Shown: positions 1 through 11,900 of the stretch, in pieces
How positions within the stretch are numbered: position 1 is the first letter of the stretch
Layout: each line of letters begins with the position of its first letter
DNA from: Charina bottae
Lineage: Eukaryota; Chordata; Lepidosauria; Squamata; Charinaidae
Length of the DNA stretch: 64,000 nt
Assembly (NCBI GenBank): GCA_023362775.1
Contig: JALMGJ010000004.1
Location: 38,208,929 to 38,272,928, forward strand
Direction: 5' to 3'
Made by a program: the position numbers and the translations under genes
The notes under the pieces: generated by a model
What the model saw: only the letters and a program-made list of their open reading frames with translations
Database searches by the model: none
Told to the model about the DNA's origin: nothing

Positions 1-179
1 ATTGATACTTGCATCTTACAGCGATAATAGTAACACTTACAGGGACATTGGGTTATACAAGCATACTAAATTACAGAGGTCAGAGCCATAAAATCAAGTC
101 TTTGGATATTCACATCTTGGGGAGGATAGAACAAAGGATTTATTACAAGGAAGTCAGGTAAATGTATTAGCTTGTCAGG

Positions 180-780
180 AAGAAGACGCTGACCAGATAG
201 GGAGAGCCCCAAGCTGGTGTGCATTCTAAAGGGAGGTAGAATTACTTTGTAGCACCTATCATTTCTATGCAGAATTCTTTGGGGCTTTGCTAAGGCAAAG
301 CCCCTCTCAGGGTCATCCCTGGGTTAACACTCTTTGGTTCAAGCATAATCTTTGGTTCAGTGGAGTTCTAGCAGTGTTGCATTATGGGAAACACTAGAGC
401 AGGGTGTTTTCCAGGCCAAGGTCTGTGGCCCATGGTTTCTCAGATCCTAACAGTTATGACCAAGTCAGTGATAAGGTGTGCTACTAAGCCATCTCCATGT
501 GTTATTGTTTAAATTCCCTGTCTCTCAAGAGAAGTATAAAAAGGTGGTAGAAGCCCTTATACAGGTTGGGTAGACCGGAAGTCCTGAAAAGAATAGGAGC
601 TGGGCAACCACTGGCCAACTCCTGGGGTCTGTCCTCTACCACTTTTGGGGGTTCTGGCATATATTTCTCTGTAACTCCTTTAATATTTATTCAATTAAAT
701 ATTTTTCCACAGTTTATCATTTCTGAGTTTATTGTCTGCGAGTCCTAAAGAACCTGCTGCCTCCCAGCGGACCGCCATAC
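180..780 (+). repeat. Possible solo LTR of an endogenous retroelement
   Basis: A TATAAAAAGG box at 535-544 is followed by a purine-rich leader-like stretch, a T-rich polyadenylation-like region near 680-720 and a U5-like end (TGTCTGCGAGTCC). This order resembles U3-R-U5. TG/CA ends, a primer-binding site and target duplication were not found, so the call is weak. Confidence 0.25.
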
Positions 781-789
781 AGCAATACA

Positions 790-2095
790 TCAGTATAACT
801 TGTCACTATTGCAACGTAGTTAGGTGTCCATGTCTCAAGATCAGGAATCCAGATTTTACGCATTATAAATGTGTATGCCACTGAAATGTTAGCGATAGAA
901 ATCTGCCTTCAAGAACCAGGAAGTAGATTTGTATACCCAAATCCTGCAAAGCAGTTTCCCTGCGAAGGAAAGAATTATTGAAAATGAATTCATTAAATCT
1001 CTGCCTACAATGTTCTCTTCTTGCTTTTCCCCCAATCATTTTCACAGGACTTGACTAAGACAATTATATTATAGTTTGGTCTCATAGTTATTATTTAAAT
1101 TTCTAGGTCACCTCATTGGCTACAAAATACTGTTTACATTGTTTACTGTTTTCTTTATTTTTTGCCTCCCCCTTTTTCTTCAAGTGTGGCTTTAAGGCTA
1201 TTAAATGGGTAAAAATTATTCATTTAATTTAATTATATTTAATTTAATTTAATTAGATTAAATTAATGGATGATTATATAGTTCCTTTTTTACAAAAAAA
1301 GACAGCAACTATTTGTGCACATTCCAATTTTTGGAGGAGGGCTAATTCACACCTGTATGTAAATTAGTTAAATTTTGTCTTGTCCCTTGATTACTCAGCC
1401 TGTTGGCAGTTTAAAAGCTACCTCAATTAAAAAATGTGTGATGAACAAACTTAGATTTGTTATTTTAGTCTGTATTGACTGATTTGTACATGCAAAATAA
1501 ATTACCATCAACTTACGTTTTAGTAAAATTTGTGTTTGTGTGTGCTTCATTCTGCATGCTCCCTGATTCTAAGTTCTAGCCCTCACTTAAGATCTGTTCA
1601 CATATAGAGACGTGGTGGTATTGACATAGCTTTGATGCACTGCAGATGTTTTCAAAATGCATTGAGCATTTGACCCATTTTGTGCCTTTGGGGTATGGCT
1701 TGGTCACATCCATAGCACTTGAATCGTACTGTAACACTTTTCTTTACAATTATTCGTCTCTTAAATTTTCTAAGGTTGCATTTTGTGGACAAAGTATTGT
1801 TTTCATTCTCTTTAAATGTTGTTCCTGGATTTTCCTTTGGGCAGGATCTGGATTTTTATTCAGAGAAAGCTTGACCTACTTTCCATTCTACTGTGTTAAA
1901 GTAAAAACAATAACAAACAAAAATCCTTGATAGTCTACGTTTTGCGCTTCTGGTCTATAACTATGTTGGAATCCATAATCACTTCTTTTAAAAAAATGTG
2001 GGGAGAAAAACGATTAAAATTATAGAGAGTTATAAGTTGACTGGAGAGGGCATTGATGTACACACATGTCTGGGTTGTAAATTGTCATTTTGTAT
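790..2095. other. No gene seen; AT-rich DNA
   Basis: No coding exon or clear repeat was recognised. A TTTAA-rich stretch lies at 1222-1266. Short open frames here have no protein-like character. Confidence 0.5.
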
Positions 2096-2420
2096 GGCGT
2101 GGTGGCTCAGCGGGTAAGACACCAGGCTTGTCGATCGGAAGATCGCAAGTTCGAAGGTTCGAATCCCTAGCCCCGCGTGACAGAGTGAGCTCCCGCACTT
2201 GCCCCAGCTCTTGCCAACCTAGCAATTCGAAAGCATGCAAATGCAAGTAGATGAATAGGTACCACTTTGGTGGGTAGGTAACAGCATTCCGCACACGTCA
2301 TGCCGGCCACATGACCGCGGAAGCGTCTTCGGACAGTGCTGGCAGCTAACAAACAGAGATGAGCACCAGCCCCTAGAGTCAGACACGACTGCACAAATGT
2401 GCGGGGGGATCCTTTACCTT
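2096..2420 (+). mobile_element. tRNA-derived SINE (Sauria-SINE-like), copy 1
   Basis: The 5' end is tRNA-like, with an A box TGGCTCAGCGG and B box GGTTCGAATCC that fit the pol III consensus. An unrelated body follows, and then the tail GTCAGACACGACTGCAC and CCTTTACCTT. The tail stem GTCGGACACGACT is also the 3' end of the Bov-B copies in this window, which fits Bov-B-driven mobilisation. Confidence 0.88.
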
Positions 2421-2440
2421 AAGCAAAACAAGCTTTTGTA

Positions 2441-3004
2441 AAATTAGTTCCGAATAAACCTGAATTTTGTTGTATTGATTTATTCATGATTTCTTTGTTT
2501 AATTTTATTTCCTGTCCTCTGTACAGTAATCTCTTTACAGCTTTCTATTTTTATTCATTTTTTTAAACTGTTATTTTTAAATAATTCATATACTTGTATG
2601 GGCTGTACACATTTTGTTGTAAATTGGCTACATAAATAGGACTACAGGAAAATTGGCTTTCTATGGTGTGCATGGGAGATATTGATTACACATAGATCTG
2701 GAATGCTTGACTGAGGGAAAAGGAAGGATAGAATCATTTTTGTTATGTTTTCACCAGAAAGCTTTAAAAATGTATCAGCGCACATATCACGCTAATACAT
2801 TCTAACTGTTGGGTACATTTTTTAAAATTGTTATTGTGGTATTTATATTTTTAATTGATTTGTCAGTTATAATTAGAGAGTTTATCTGAATATTATCTGC
2901 TACTTTGAAATGCATAATTCAGGACTAAATTGATGTGGTGGAACAGCACTAAGGATATACAGTATGTATCTGTGGTTCTTGTGCTATAATTCTAGTTTGG
3001 ATGA

Positions 3005-3044
<40 letters not shown>

Positions 3045-3711
3045 TCCCGCCTTTTTATTATAGCCTTGGCTTTGCCATTTTTGGTTTCCAGTTCGTTATT
3101 TTCAGTGGTGCACTGTTTCAAACAAGCTGCTTATTGATTCTACTCCCCTCCCCCATTAAAAGAATATTATATGACTATGTTCAGGCCTTTACTCATATTG
3201 TTATTGGTAGAGCTGATCTTCCTTATTAATTTCTTAGGTTATATCCATAATCATAGAGAAAAATGAAGTTTTCTTCTTACCTGCTGTGATTCCATTCCTG
3301 ACTAAGAATGTTAATTCGTTCTTTATGTTAGGATGTGGGTTCCATACTACCTATTCAACAGCTTGATCGGCACAGAGTCATTTTTTTCAAGGAGGCTGAT
3401 AACAAAGAGGAAATGTTGCATGTGATGCACCAAAACAGGGGAAAGGTCAGTGTGATATAACTGTATCAAGCACTTGCCTTCAAAAGCTTGTCTCTTTTTG
3501 GACAGTCCCTTATAGATTCTTTGCCAATGGATTCAGTGAGCACTACTGCTCAAGAATCACTGGAGATGGATATCTGAGGCTTCATGAATAACTTTTTTAA
3601 ATGAGCTCAACTATGATTACCAGACACTGAACCACTTATTCCATTTCTGGTCGAAAGAAGCCACATGACTTGCACCACGTTTTCTCTGAAGTTGGAGAAT
3701 AGCAGAGATAT
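2441..3711. other. No gene seen; contains an (ATT)n microsatellite
   Basis: An (ATT)n run covers about 3005-3044 and is followed by TTTCCCGCC, as in the tails of squamate retroposons. Nothing else was recognised. Confidence 0.5.
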
Positions 3712-3724
3712 TCTCATTGAGCTC

Positions 3725-3901
3725 TGTAGCTTGAATCATGTCAACTGGATTTCTATTTTCTCAGTGGAAACGTTTCGCTCCTTATCCAAGAAGCTTCTTC
3801 AGAAGGAGCGAAACGTTTCCACTGAGAAAATAGAAATCCAGTTGACATGATTCAAGCTACAGACTGTTCCACCTGGATGACTGAGAACCTTCATCGACAT
3901 A
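3725..3901 (-). mobile_element. Foldback Penelope terminal fragment (177 bp) with 13-bp target duplication
   Basis: TCTCATTGAGCTC flanks it at 3712-3724 and 3902-3914. The insert is almost wholly palindromic. The terminus seen at 39277-39480 runs in to its hammerhead-like core, then the sequence turns back near 3802 and repeats the outer part in reverse. The right end also carries the 37-bp extension seen at the left of the 39.2-kb copy. There is no coding part. Confidence 0.82.
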
Positions 3902-4102
3902 TCTCATTGAGCTCACACACCAGCTTTCCTTGTGGCTGCATAATAAGGTGTTTTTTTTTTAAGTTTCCCTAATCACCATCCTTTGGAAATCAGCCAGATG
4001 ACTTGCATGATGCATTTAAAATAATGAAACACTCTTGACCAGTTTGAGAGGCCAAGGTGACCTGAGAATTGCTATCAGTTGCTCCCTTATACCCTTCACC
4101 GA

Positions 4103-4240
4103 TTGTTGTTGTTGTTCAGTCGTTTAGTCATGTCCGACTCTTCGTGACCTCATGGACCATAGCACGCCAGGCCTTCCTGTCCTCCACTGTCTTCCGGAGT
4201 TTACTCAAATTCATGTTCATTACATTGGTGATGCTATCAT
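4103..4240 (-). mobile_element. Bov-B LINE 3' end
   Basis: Read on the minus strand it ends with the Bov-B 3' tail, a track of CCATGAGGTCACGAAGAGTC followed by GGACATGACTAAACGACTG and an (ACA)n tail. Only the last 140 bp are present. Confidence 0.8.
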
Positions 4241-6114
4241 GCTTTTTGGCCATAAAAACTCAGTGGTTTCTTGTGATTCAAGGGATCTTTTTGATCTATA
4301 GGAAAATCTTGACAGGTAAAGGTAAATATCCTATGAATGTTGGGCTTCCTTTTGTTCCTGTTTCTGATATTTTCTTCTCTGACCTTCTATATTCATATTA
4401 TATATGGCTGTGTCTTTGAAAAAAATGATTGAGTTTTTGAGGTTTACTCCTTTCTTTTCCTGCTCTTTTCTCGGATTTTGCTTCTGTGCACTGATGTAAT
4501 GTTTTGGCTTCTCACAACTGTTACTTGGAGTTGTCATTTGAAACTTAACTGCCTGGCTTTTCTCAGTTTCGACTTTTTAATTGAATTCCTCAGAACAGGA
4601 GGTTTATTCTTTAAAGGATAATCTATGCACTGTTTAGCCCCAGTATTCCATAAACCATGTTTTACGATTGATGATCTAGCATTTTGTGTTTTCCTAGCCA
4701 ACTGTGGTTTATTCAATAAACTAATCATATCTTAAAGTGATGTGGGAATCCAGCCATTGTTTATAATTGACATGCTTCTTGTCACTTCTATTAGATGTAA
4801 GCAAAATGACCAAAGTAAGTAGTACAAAGTATGTGCTTGTATGGGTGTATGCATGAAAGCTTCCTACTCTGTCCTGAAACCCAACCTCCCTCCCTTCCCC
4901 ATGATTGGAGGACCTAGGCTGGGCAAACCAGCCCCGTGTGTAGCCATTAAGGTCCCTGAGAAGGACTCTGAACCATCCGTAGGCAGTTCGGTGTTGGTGG
5001 TGACCCCATCAGTTCAGGACCCAGGCAGAAATGCCAGCCTTGCATAATGTAGCTACATCGCTGGTAATAATTGTATGCTGGGCTACATAGCATGTGTGAC
5101 TCCATATTCTGAAGAGAAGCTATAATTCACTTTGTTCTGAAAAGATTTTGTAATTACTTTGCTCAGCTAATACTACTAAAACATTGTCTCTACTTAACCT
5201 GCTTAGGTTTCAACTGAAATTTGCCTTTGGAATGTCTTACTGTAACAATTCAGAATCCTTACTAACCTTGGAATGAACTTCTAATTGAAAAGCTATGATG
5301 GAGGGGGATCCATCCTTCTTTTACTTAACAGTGCCTAGACTTGAACTCAGATTATCTAACTTCATAATGCTTGTCTTTTTTTTTTTTTAAAAAAAGGAAG
5401 CCTAAGCAATAGGAAGTAATGAAAGAAAGAAATGCTTGAAAGGAATAGAGATGCTTCTTCCATTCAGTTCTCCCATAATAAATAGAAGGAGATCTAATTT
5501 GGAAACCTTCAAGTGCCTTTTGTTACAAAATAATAGGGGCTGCACTCCACTATTTGTATATGATCAAAGGAAAAGTAAGGCTCCTTCAGCACAACATGTT
5601 TCACCAGAGAACGCTCTTTGTAAACGGTGACCTGTATGATCAAATCTGGGACTCTTAACTGTCATGTGACTTTGCTACATTGCAATGTAAGTGCAAGTAA
5701 TATCATTAATAGTACCATTTAAGTAGAGCTTTTAATTATTGAATAAGATTGCTCCACAACTTTTTAGTGTTGCTGTAAGATAGGCCATTTTATCCTCACC
5801 TTTCAAAAATAGGTGTGGAGGGGGAGAACAGCATATGATTATGTAGAAAGCTAATTGCCCAGCAGATGTTTAAATATTTCATGCCAGGTCTATTCTTTTT
5901 AATCTATATAAAGTTTGAGTTAATATATTAGGTTGCGTTGATGATCCTCTCATGATACAGTATATCAATAAATTAAATTTCCGTTAGCATATTTTAGCCC
6001 TTCCAGATCTTTAGCAACTGAAAGAAGGTCTCATTGAATTATGCAGGACTCATTCCTTAGTAGATACACATAAGATTGTCCTGTGAAAGTATTACATCTG
6101 TTTTTACTTCTGAG
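4241..6114. other. No gene seen
   Basis: This is unique-looking AT-rich DNA with a T-run/A-run junction near 5375-5396. The open stretch at 4841-5047 has no recognisable domain and no splice or start context worth annotating. Confidence 0.45.
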
Positions 6115-6127
6115 TAAAACAATTTCA

Positions 6128-6656
6128 ATGGCTGTTGTGGGTCTTCCGGGCTGTGTGGCCGTGTTCTGGAAGTTGTGGTTCCTAATGTTTCGCCAGCATC
6201 TGTGGCCAGCATCTTCAGAGGGCAGGAGCACAGATAGAAGCAAAATCTCTGTGCCTAGGTAGAGTGGCAATATTCTATTTATAGAGCTAAATTATAGGAG
6301 ATTAGGTGGGGTTTTTTGTTGTGTTGAAATGTTAACGAGTGGCTGATGTCCAACCACCAGGACATGGGAATACTTCTCACTATGAACATGCTAATCACGC
6401 TCATCAGCCACTCGTTAACATTTCAACACAACAAAAAAACCCCACCTAATCTCCTATAATTTAGCTCTATAAATAGAACATTGCCACTCTACCTGGGCAC
6501 AGAGATTTTGCTTCTATCTGTGCTCCTGCCCTCTGAAGATGCTGGCCACAGATGCTGGCGAAACGTTAGGAACCACAACTTCCAGAACACGGCCACACAG
6601 CCCGGAAGACCCACAACAGCCATTGAACTCCGGCCGTGAAAGCCTTCGACAATACA
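6128..6656 (+). mobile_element. Palindromic Penelope-like repeat of a second family, 13-bp target duplication
   Basis: TAAAACAATTTCA flanks it at 6115-6127 and 6657-6669. Two arms of about 222 bp (6127-6348 and 6402-6624) are inverted copies with only a few differences, around a 53-bp centre. The right side has a further 30-odd bp ending near CTTCGACAATACA. The motif GGCGAAACGTTAGGAACC and the layout match Penelope-type termini common in squamates. There is no coding sequence. Confidence 0.78.
6520..6576 (+). ncRNA. Hammerhead-like core, second Penelope family
   Basis: CTGAAGA (6533-6539), an extra T, stem II GCTGGC / GCTGGC (6541-6546 with 6554-6559, two G-U pairs, loop CACAGAT), then GAAAC and GTT. 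Stem I can form as CCT/AGG and GTG/CAC around an asymmetric inner loop. The opposite-strand copy in the left arm has ATT instead of GTT after GAAAC and is probably broken. Confidence 0.45.
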
Positions 6657-7241
6657 TAAAACAATTTCATTTTGCTGGAGTTGTGTGATTCTGCCACTAG
6701 CTTACCAGCCCCGGTTTAGTTATGGCATAACAGTGCCCAAAAGCATCTGATAAATTACCCTAATAGATGGAATTCAGCTTTCCCAAAAGAACCTCTCCCA
6801 CTGATACAAAGGAAGAATAGATGAAACAAGACCTTTCCTATACAATTCCAGCAAAGGTCTTTAGGATGATGGATTTAGTCTACGAGATAATTCCTCATCT
6901 GCTGGCTTGACTCAGGGCATCATACATAGAGCATTGCCCTTGATTCAGTACAGCACCAGTTTCCCCAGTGAGATCGGCTTTCACTTCACTTAACTCTCCC
7001 CCAGTCTATAAAACTGAGGATAAAGATTCAAAGGAAAATAATGAGGAACATCCAAACAGAATGCCCAAATAAACTTTTTCCAGCCATTCTTTCTGCAGTA
7101 AATATGTGCTAAAAACCTAAAGCTTATTCAAGGAGATAATAAGTAACTTGTTTAGCTAGATTTGACCATATTTTTCTTATATTTGGAATTATGTGTGTGC
7201 GTCTGTTGTTTTCCCGTGTTTCCATTTCTATTTCCCTTTAC

Positions 7242-7242
<1 letters not shown>

Positions 7243-7322
<80 letters not shown>

Positions 7323-7376
7323 ATATATGTGTGTGTGTGTGTGTGCGCGCGTGCGCTCGCGCGCGCGTGTGTATAG
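7243..7376. repeat. Alternating purine-pyrimidine microsatellite (AT, GT, GC)
   Basis: A (AT)n block of about 48 bp is followed by (GT)n, a short AT break, more (GT)n and a GCGCGC-rich end, about 130 bp in all. Purine-pyrimidine alternation is almost unbroken, as in Z-DNA-prone tracts. It lies about 620 bp before the first ST6GAL2 coding exon. Confidence 0.9.
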
Positions 7377-7992
7377 ATTGACCTGATTGGTTTTAGAAGA
7401 TAGTTGCTCATTAAAAAATTTCCTACATGCAAGACTATATGATTATGTAGCTGCCCCTTGTGTTTCAGAATTAGCACAAGGTTTGTAAAGTTCTCTGTGA
7501 CTCTGTGTGAGAAGATCTTTCCTTTCTGTTCTCTAGAATTGGACTAAACAGTACAGTCCTGGCTAGAAAAGATAATTATTTCCCATCTGGACACACTGAG
7601 GGATGTCAGGAGGTTTGCCCTGACCTGTAGCAGCCTATTATAATTACTATTATAAGTACATTTTACTGGGGAATCTTTGGAAGAAGGGATCTAGTAAGGA
7701 GGTTATAAATTATCCCTCCTCCTGATTTGTAAGAAGTTAATACCACAATGGTTTGCAGAATGTATATACCATAAAAAAAGTGTGGAAAACCCGATGGTTA
7801 TATCACAAATTACTTGATTGTACCGTTTGTAGAGAAAAGCTGCCTATCTAACAATAAGTGTTAGACTAGCATTGCACAGGTCTTTCAGAATGATTATCAC
7901 ATTTACCGTGTTTTGTTTTTGTGCAAAATATACTGCTTCTCTGCTATCTTGTAAACATTTCAAAAGTTTCATTAATACTATATTTTTTCCAG

Positions 7993-8049
7993 GTTTTATT
8001 TCTTTTCATAAATCCTTTAAGGTGCAGAGGAATTGTCACAGACATTGCC
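7993..8049 (+). other. ST6GAL2: 5' UTR part of the first coding exon, with its splice acceptor
   Basis: A pyrimidine-rich tract ends in AG at 7991-7992, giving an acceptor 57 nt before the start codon. The frame stays open further upstream to an ATG at 7921, but that ATG lies on the intron side of the acceptor, and the known family N-terminus (MKP, then the Lys/Gln-rich segment before the membrane span) begins at 8050. The chosen ATG is in good context (GCC before it). At least one non-coding first exon must lie upstream, probably outside the window. Confidence 0.75.
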
Positions 8050-8986
8050 ATGAAACCCAATCTGAAACAGTGGAAACAAGTAATGCTGTTCGGAATATTT
8101 GCCTGGGGCCTCCTGTTCCTATTCATCTTCATATATTTCACAGATAGCAACATCACTGATGCAGTTCCTAGTTCCTTCTCTTACGCTGAGGCTAAAAGAC
8201 TCTTGCCCATTCAAGGCAAACAGAGGGTTATCATGGGAGCAATACCTGACACAACCTTCTCCGAAACAGTAAACGAGATGCTCCTCAACAAAGATGTCTT
8301 AGACTCATTTAAATCAGAGACTGGGAATATTAAAAAGTGGACTGGCTTAGATGATAGTTTTGAAAGTGAAGAATTGTTTCCTTCTCAATTAAGAAGAAAA
8401 TCCAAAAGTAATTTTCATCAGAGGAACAGTGATTATTTATTTGCTGCTGGTCAGCCTCAGTCACCAAGTAACGTTCAGCGAGTAGTGAAATTAAACACTG
8501 CACAGGGGGAGGATCAGAATAGAAATGTTTTGCAGAATAATTGGTTCCCTCAAAAGAAGATAAAGAAAAGACATATAAATCACAGAAGAAGAGAATTATT
8601 TGAAGAGTCCCATGAATGGAATGAAATCTATTCCACAATGTCAAAATCGTTCCTGTTCAGGCTTTGGAGGGGGGATGTCTCCTCCAAGATGCTGAATCCT
8701 CGCCTTCAGAAAGCAATGAAAGATTACTTGAGTGCCAATAAGCATGGGGTGCAGTTCAGAGGGAAGCGAAACTCCCAACTGACTACAGAACAGCTCTTCT
8801 GTGAGCTCAAGGCACGTGTCAACATCAGAACCATTGATGGCGAGGAAGCTCCCTTTTCACTCCTTGGTTGGAAAAAACATGTCCCTCAAACTTCACTGAG
8901 TAAACTATATCCTCATGGATTTGGAAGCTGTGCTGTCGTTATGTCTGCTGGAGCCATACTGAACTCTTCTCTGGGGCATGAAATAG
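8050..8986 (+). CDS. ST6GAL2: ST6GAL2 coding exon 1: anchor, stem and start of sialylmotif L
   Basis: This exon codes residues 1-312 plus the first base of codon 313. It begins with a short cytosolic tail ([10 protein letters not shown]), then the hydrophobic anchor [19 protein letters not shown]. The Lys/Arg- and Ser-rich stem includes the basic patch [13 protein letters not shown]. The globular domain follows ([17 protein letters not shown]), with C251 and the first half of sialylmotif L. The donor GTGGGT at 8987 is the only nearby GT that joins codon 313 (G + AT = Asp) to the next exon in frame. A stronger-looking GTAAAG at 8991 would shift the frame. A small Penelope-derived insertion begins 12 bases past the exon. 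Confidence 0.96.
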
Positions 8987-11900
8987 GTGGGTAAAGATCT
9001 GTAGCTTGAATCATGTCAACTGGATTTCTATTTTCTGGGTAAAGATGTTTGGCTTATTTGAGATCAGGTATGTAGCTGGAATCCAAATAGTCATACATGG
9101 GCTATTTCTGTACACTTCGGCTTTTAGAGATAAGTTAAGAGGAACACCGGGTTAGACCAAAGGTCTAAGACAGCATCCTATTTCCTATAGGGGCAACCAT
9201 ATCCCTTTTCTGGAGCCAAACAGAGCAGCATTTTGCAACAGTACTCCCTTATTGTTATTCCGTAACAATGACACTATAGCAAGGCATGCTGCCTCTGAAC
9301 TGGGAGGTAATGTGTAATGACCATAGATGAATTTATTGTCCATGAATCCATCCAATTTAGTTTTAAAGCAATTAGTTAGAGAACATCATCATATCTTGTA
9401 GCAGCTGAATTCTGCAGGTTCATTGTCTTGTGGTTTTAGGCATTTATGAATCTCCTTCCTATAACTTCATTACAAGACTATGAATTTATAAGTATTCTGA
9501 GAAAGGTGTTTGTTTTTCTCCCAATACCTAGTTTCCCCTTTTTATATGAACTTTCCCATCACTCCCACCCCCAAACAAAATGCTTTTGTGAGTCAGACTT
9601 TTTGGAACAGAATCCAGAGCCCAGGAAGAATATACAGTGGGACATGCAAACTGGCAAGATTATTGTGAGTACGTGGTTATGGCCTAAGGCTTTTTGTACC
9701 TCAGCCAATAAAAATGGAGTGTATTTGACATGACTGACCTCTTAGTACAGCATAATAAATGTCAGGTTTTCTTTTTAATAGCTGTTACTACAATATAAAC
9801 CATGATACAATTTTAGAGCTTGTCTGCATGGCTATCAGCCTGTCTATTGGTCAAGCTCAAATGTGTTTATGTGATCAAAAGTACTGTCAGAACCTGTTGT
9901 AAATGGGAAAAAGACACCAGTTAAGGGATATTGACTTCATTTTATCTGTAGGCGAAAGGCTGTAAACACTCCAATTCTACTGAATATCAGAATAAAGAAA
10001 TAAGAGAAATTGGTACATGTTGTTTTTAATTGGAATGTACGTAACTCACATGACCTGAATCAGTATAGAAAAAATGCATATTGCATTTTTCTGAATTTTA
10101 AAATATTTAGCCCACAAATTTAAAAATCTGCATTAAAAAAAAATATTAGGAGAAAGAATTCACAAAATATGTGTATTAGGAAAATGCATATGGATGTAAG
10201 TACAATTTTAGGCATATTTTGTTAAGTGATTCAGAAATAGGACAAACATACTTGGGCTTTGAAAAATTAGAAATGGAGAGAAACCAACTTTACAGATTTA
10301 TCCATCTCAAGTGGAAATGTTATCAAGCAAGATTGAATACTCAATTTATAATATTTTTGATCATATAAATGTATGAAACAAAGTTCTCTTTACTTTAGTT
10401 TTCTTTTTCCCTGTCAAATAATTGTTCAGGTTGAACAGAAATGCCATATTTAAAACTCAATTAAGGTTGGAGAGATTTATACAAACTTGCTTAAAATTCC
10501 ATTACACTATAAACAGGTGTAACATTCCAGTAAACTAGGATAGGGATCCGTGAGACTCAACTTTGGATACATCATACATTTAATCACAAGAGGCACTGCA
10601 ATGTTAATTCAGATGAAATTCTATTCCAAGTTGAAACAATGAACTAACTATAGTAATAGATTTTATGTAAAGGCTAAATCAGAAGTGTGACCTTGTTTCC
10701 CACCAGATGTTGAACTGCAACTGTCAGCATTCTTTACCATTGATTGACTGAGGCTACCAGGTATTATAGAACAGCAACATCTGGAGACCCAGGCAGTGGT
10801 GTCCCCAGGCAGTGGTGTCCCTAGGCAAGTGAGTCATTTGAAAGTATGAAAGGAGATTAAGATTAAATATTTTTAACCCTATACATGAAATTACAATAAT
10901 TACAATAAAAATATCAGTAAATGTATCGCAATATATTCAGTTAATTTTTATGCAGCATTCTATTCTATTATCATTACATGTCAGTACATGAATTTGAGTC
11001 ATGAACAAAAGAGTCATTTATCTACATATACTTAAATAGAAAGTGGCAAAAATGCTAACAAATGATATGTGTGGTGAATTGGGAATAGCCCAATATTGAT
11101 CATAGACTAATGAATCATTAACAAATATTGATTAATCATAGCCATCAATTCACACAGTGTTTTTAGTAGTTTTAATCTAATAAAGCAGTTCACCATTAAT
11201 AGAGTGCAGGGTTTGTGATTTTTCCCCTCATGTGAAGTAGTTTGTAAGTTCACGACACTCAGGATATTTTTATAGAATAGGAAATTCAAAAAGTAGTACA
11301 ATTTTTTTCTGCTTTTTCAAATAAATGTTTTCAGAATAAAAACATTTAAAATAAAAAGAAAATAAAGGAAAGTAAAAGAAAAGTAAAGTGAGAAAAGAAT
11401 AGAGAAAGGAAAAAAAGACAAAAAGGAAAAAAAGACAAAATATAAAGGAATGGCTTAAGATCTTCTTTATAGCAATATATATATTCTTAATGCATTCGAA
11501 TTTTATCCTCTCTAAGGTTACATCATAATTCCCTTCTTTCCATAATCTATCCTTTCTAATCATCAAACCCATAAAACAGAAGTACATTTTTTTTTTGTTT
11601 TCAGCAAAAAATCCATAAAGGGCTTCCAGTCACTGACAAATGTAGTTATTGCCTTTTCTCTAATTAAACAGGTCAACTTTGCCATCTCTACAAATTATGT
11701 CATCTTCATCAACCATTCCTCCACTGTAGGTATTTCAGAGTCTTTCCACCTTTGGGCATATAATAATCTTGCTGCAGTTACCATGTACAAAAACAATCGT
11801 CCATAAGTCTTTTCTAGTTGTTTATCCATTAGTCCCAGCAAGAAAAGCTCTAGTTTCAGTTGAGTATTAGTCTTTAAAATTCTTTGTATTACTGTATGTA

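Noticed and set aside
2096..2170. tRNA gene (also at 28554, 42730, 48220, 60402, 62930)
   Set aside because: These are tRNA-like heads of SINEs, each followed by the same body and tail and often by target duplications.
7162..7477. Open frames across 7.2-7.5 kb
   Set aside because: They are translations of the AT/GT microsatellite.
7921..8049. Upstream in-frame ATG extending ST6GAL2 by 43 residues
   Set aside because: It lies on the intron side of a good splice acceptor (7991-7992), and the known family N-terminus starts at 8050.
8991..8996. GTAAAG as the real donor of coding exon 1
   Set aside because: Using it adds 4 nt and breaks the frame into the next exon, while GTGGGT at 8987 joins the conserved Asp codon exactly.
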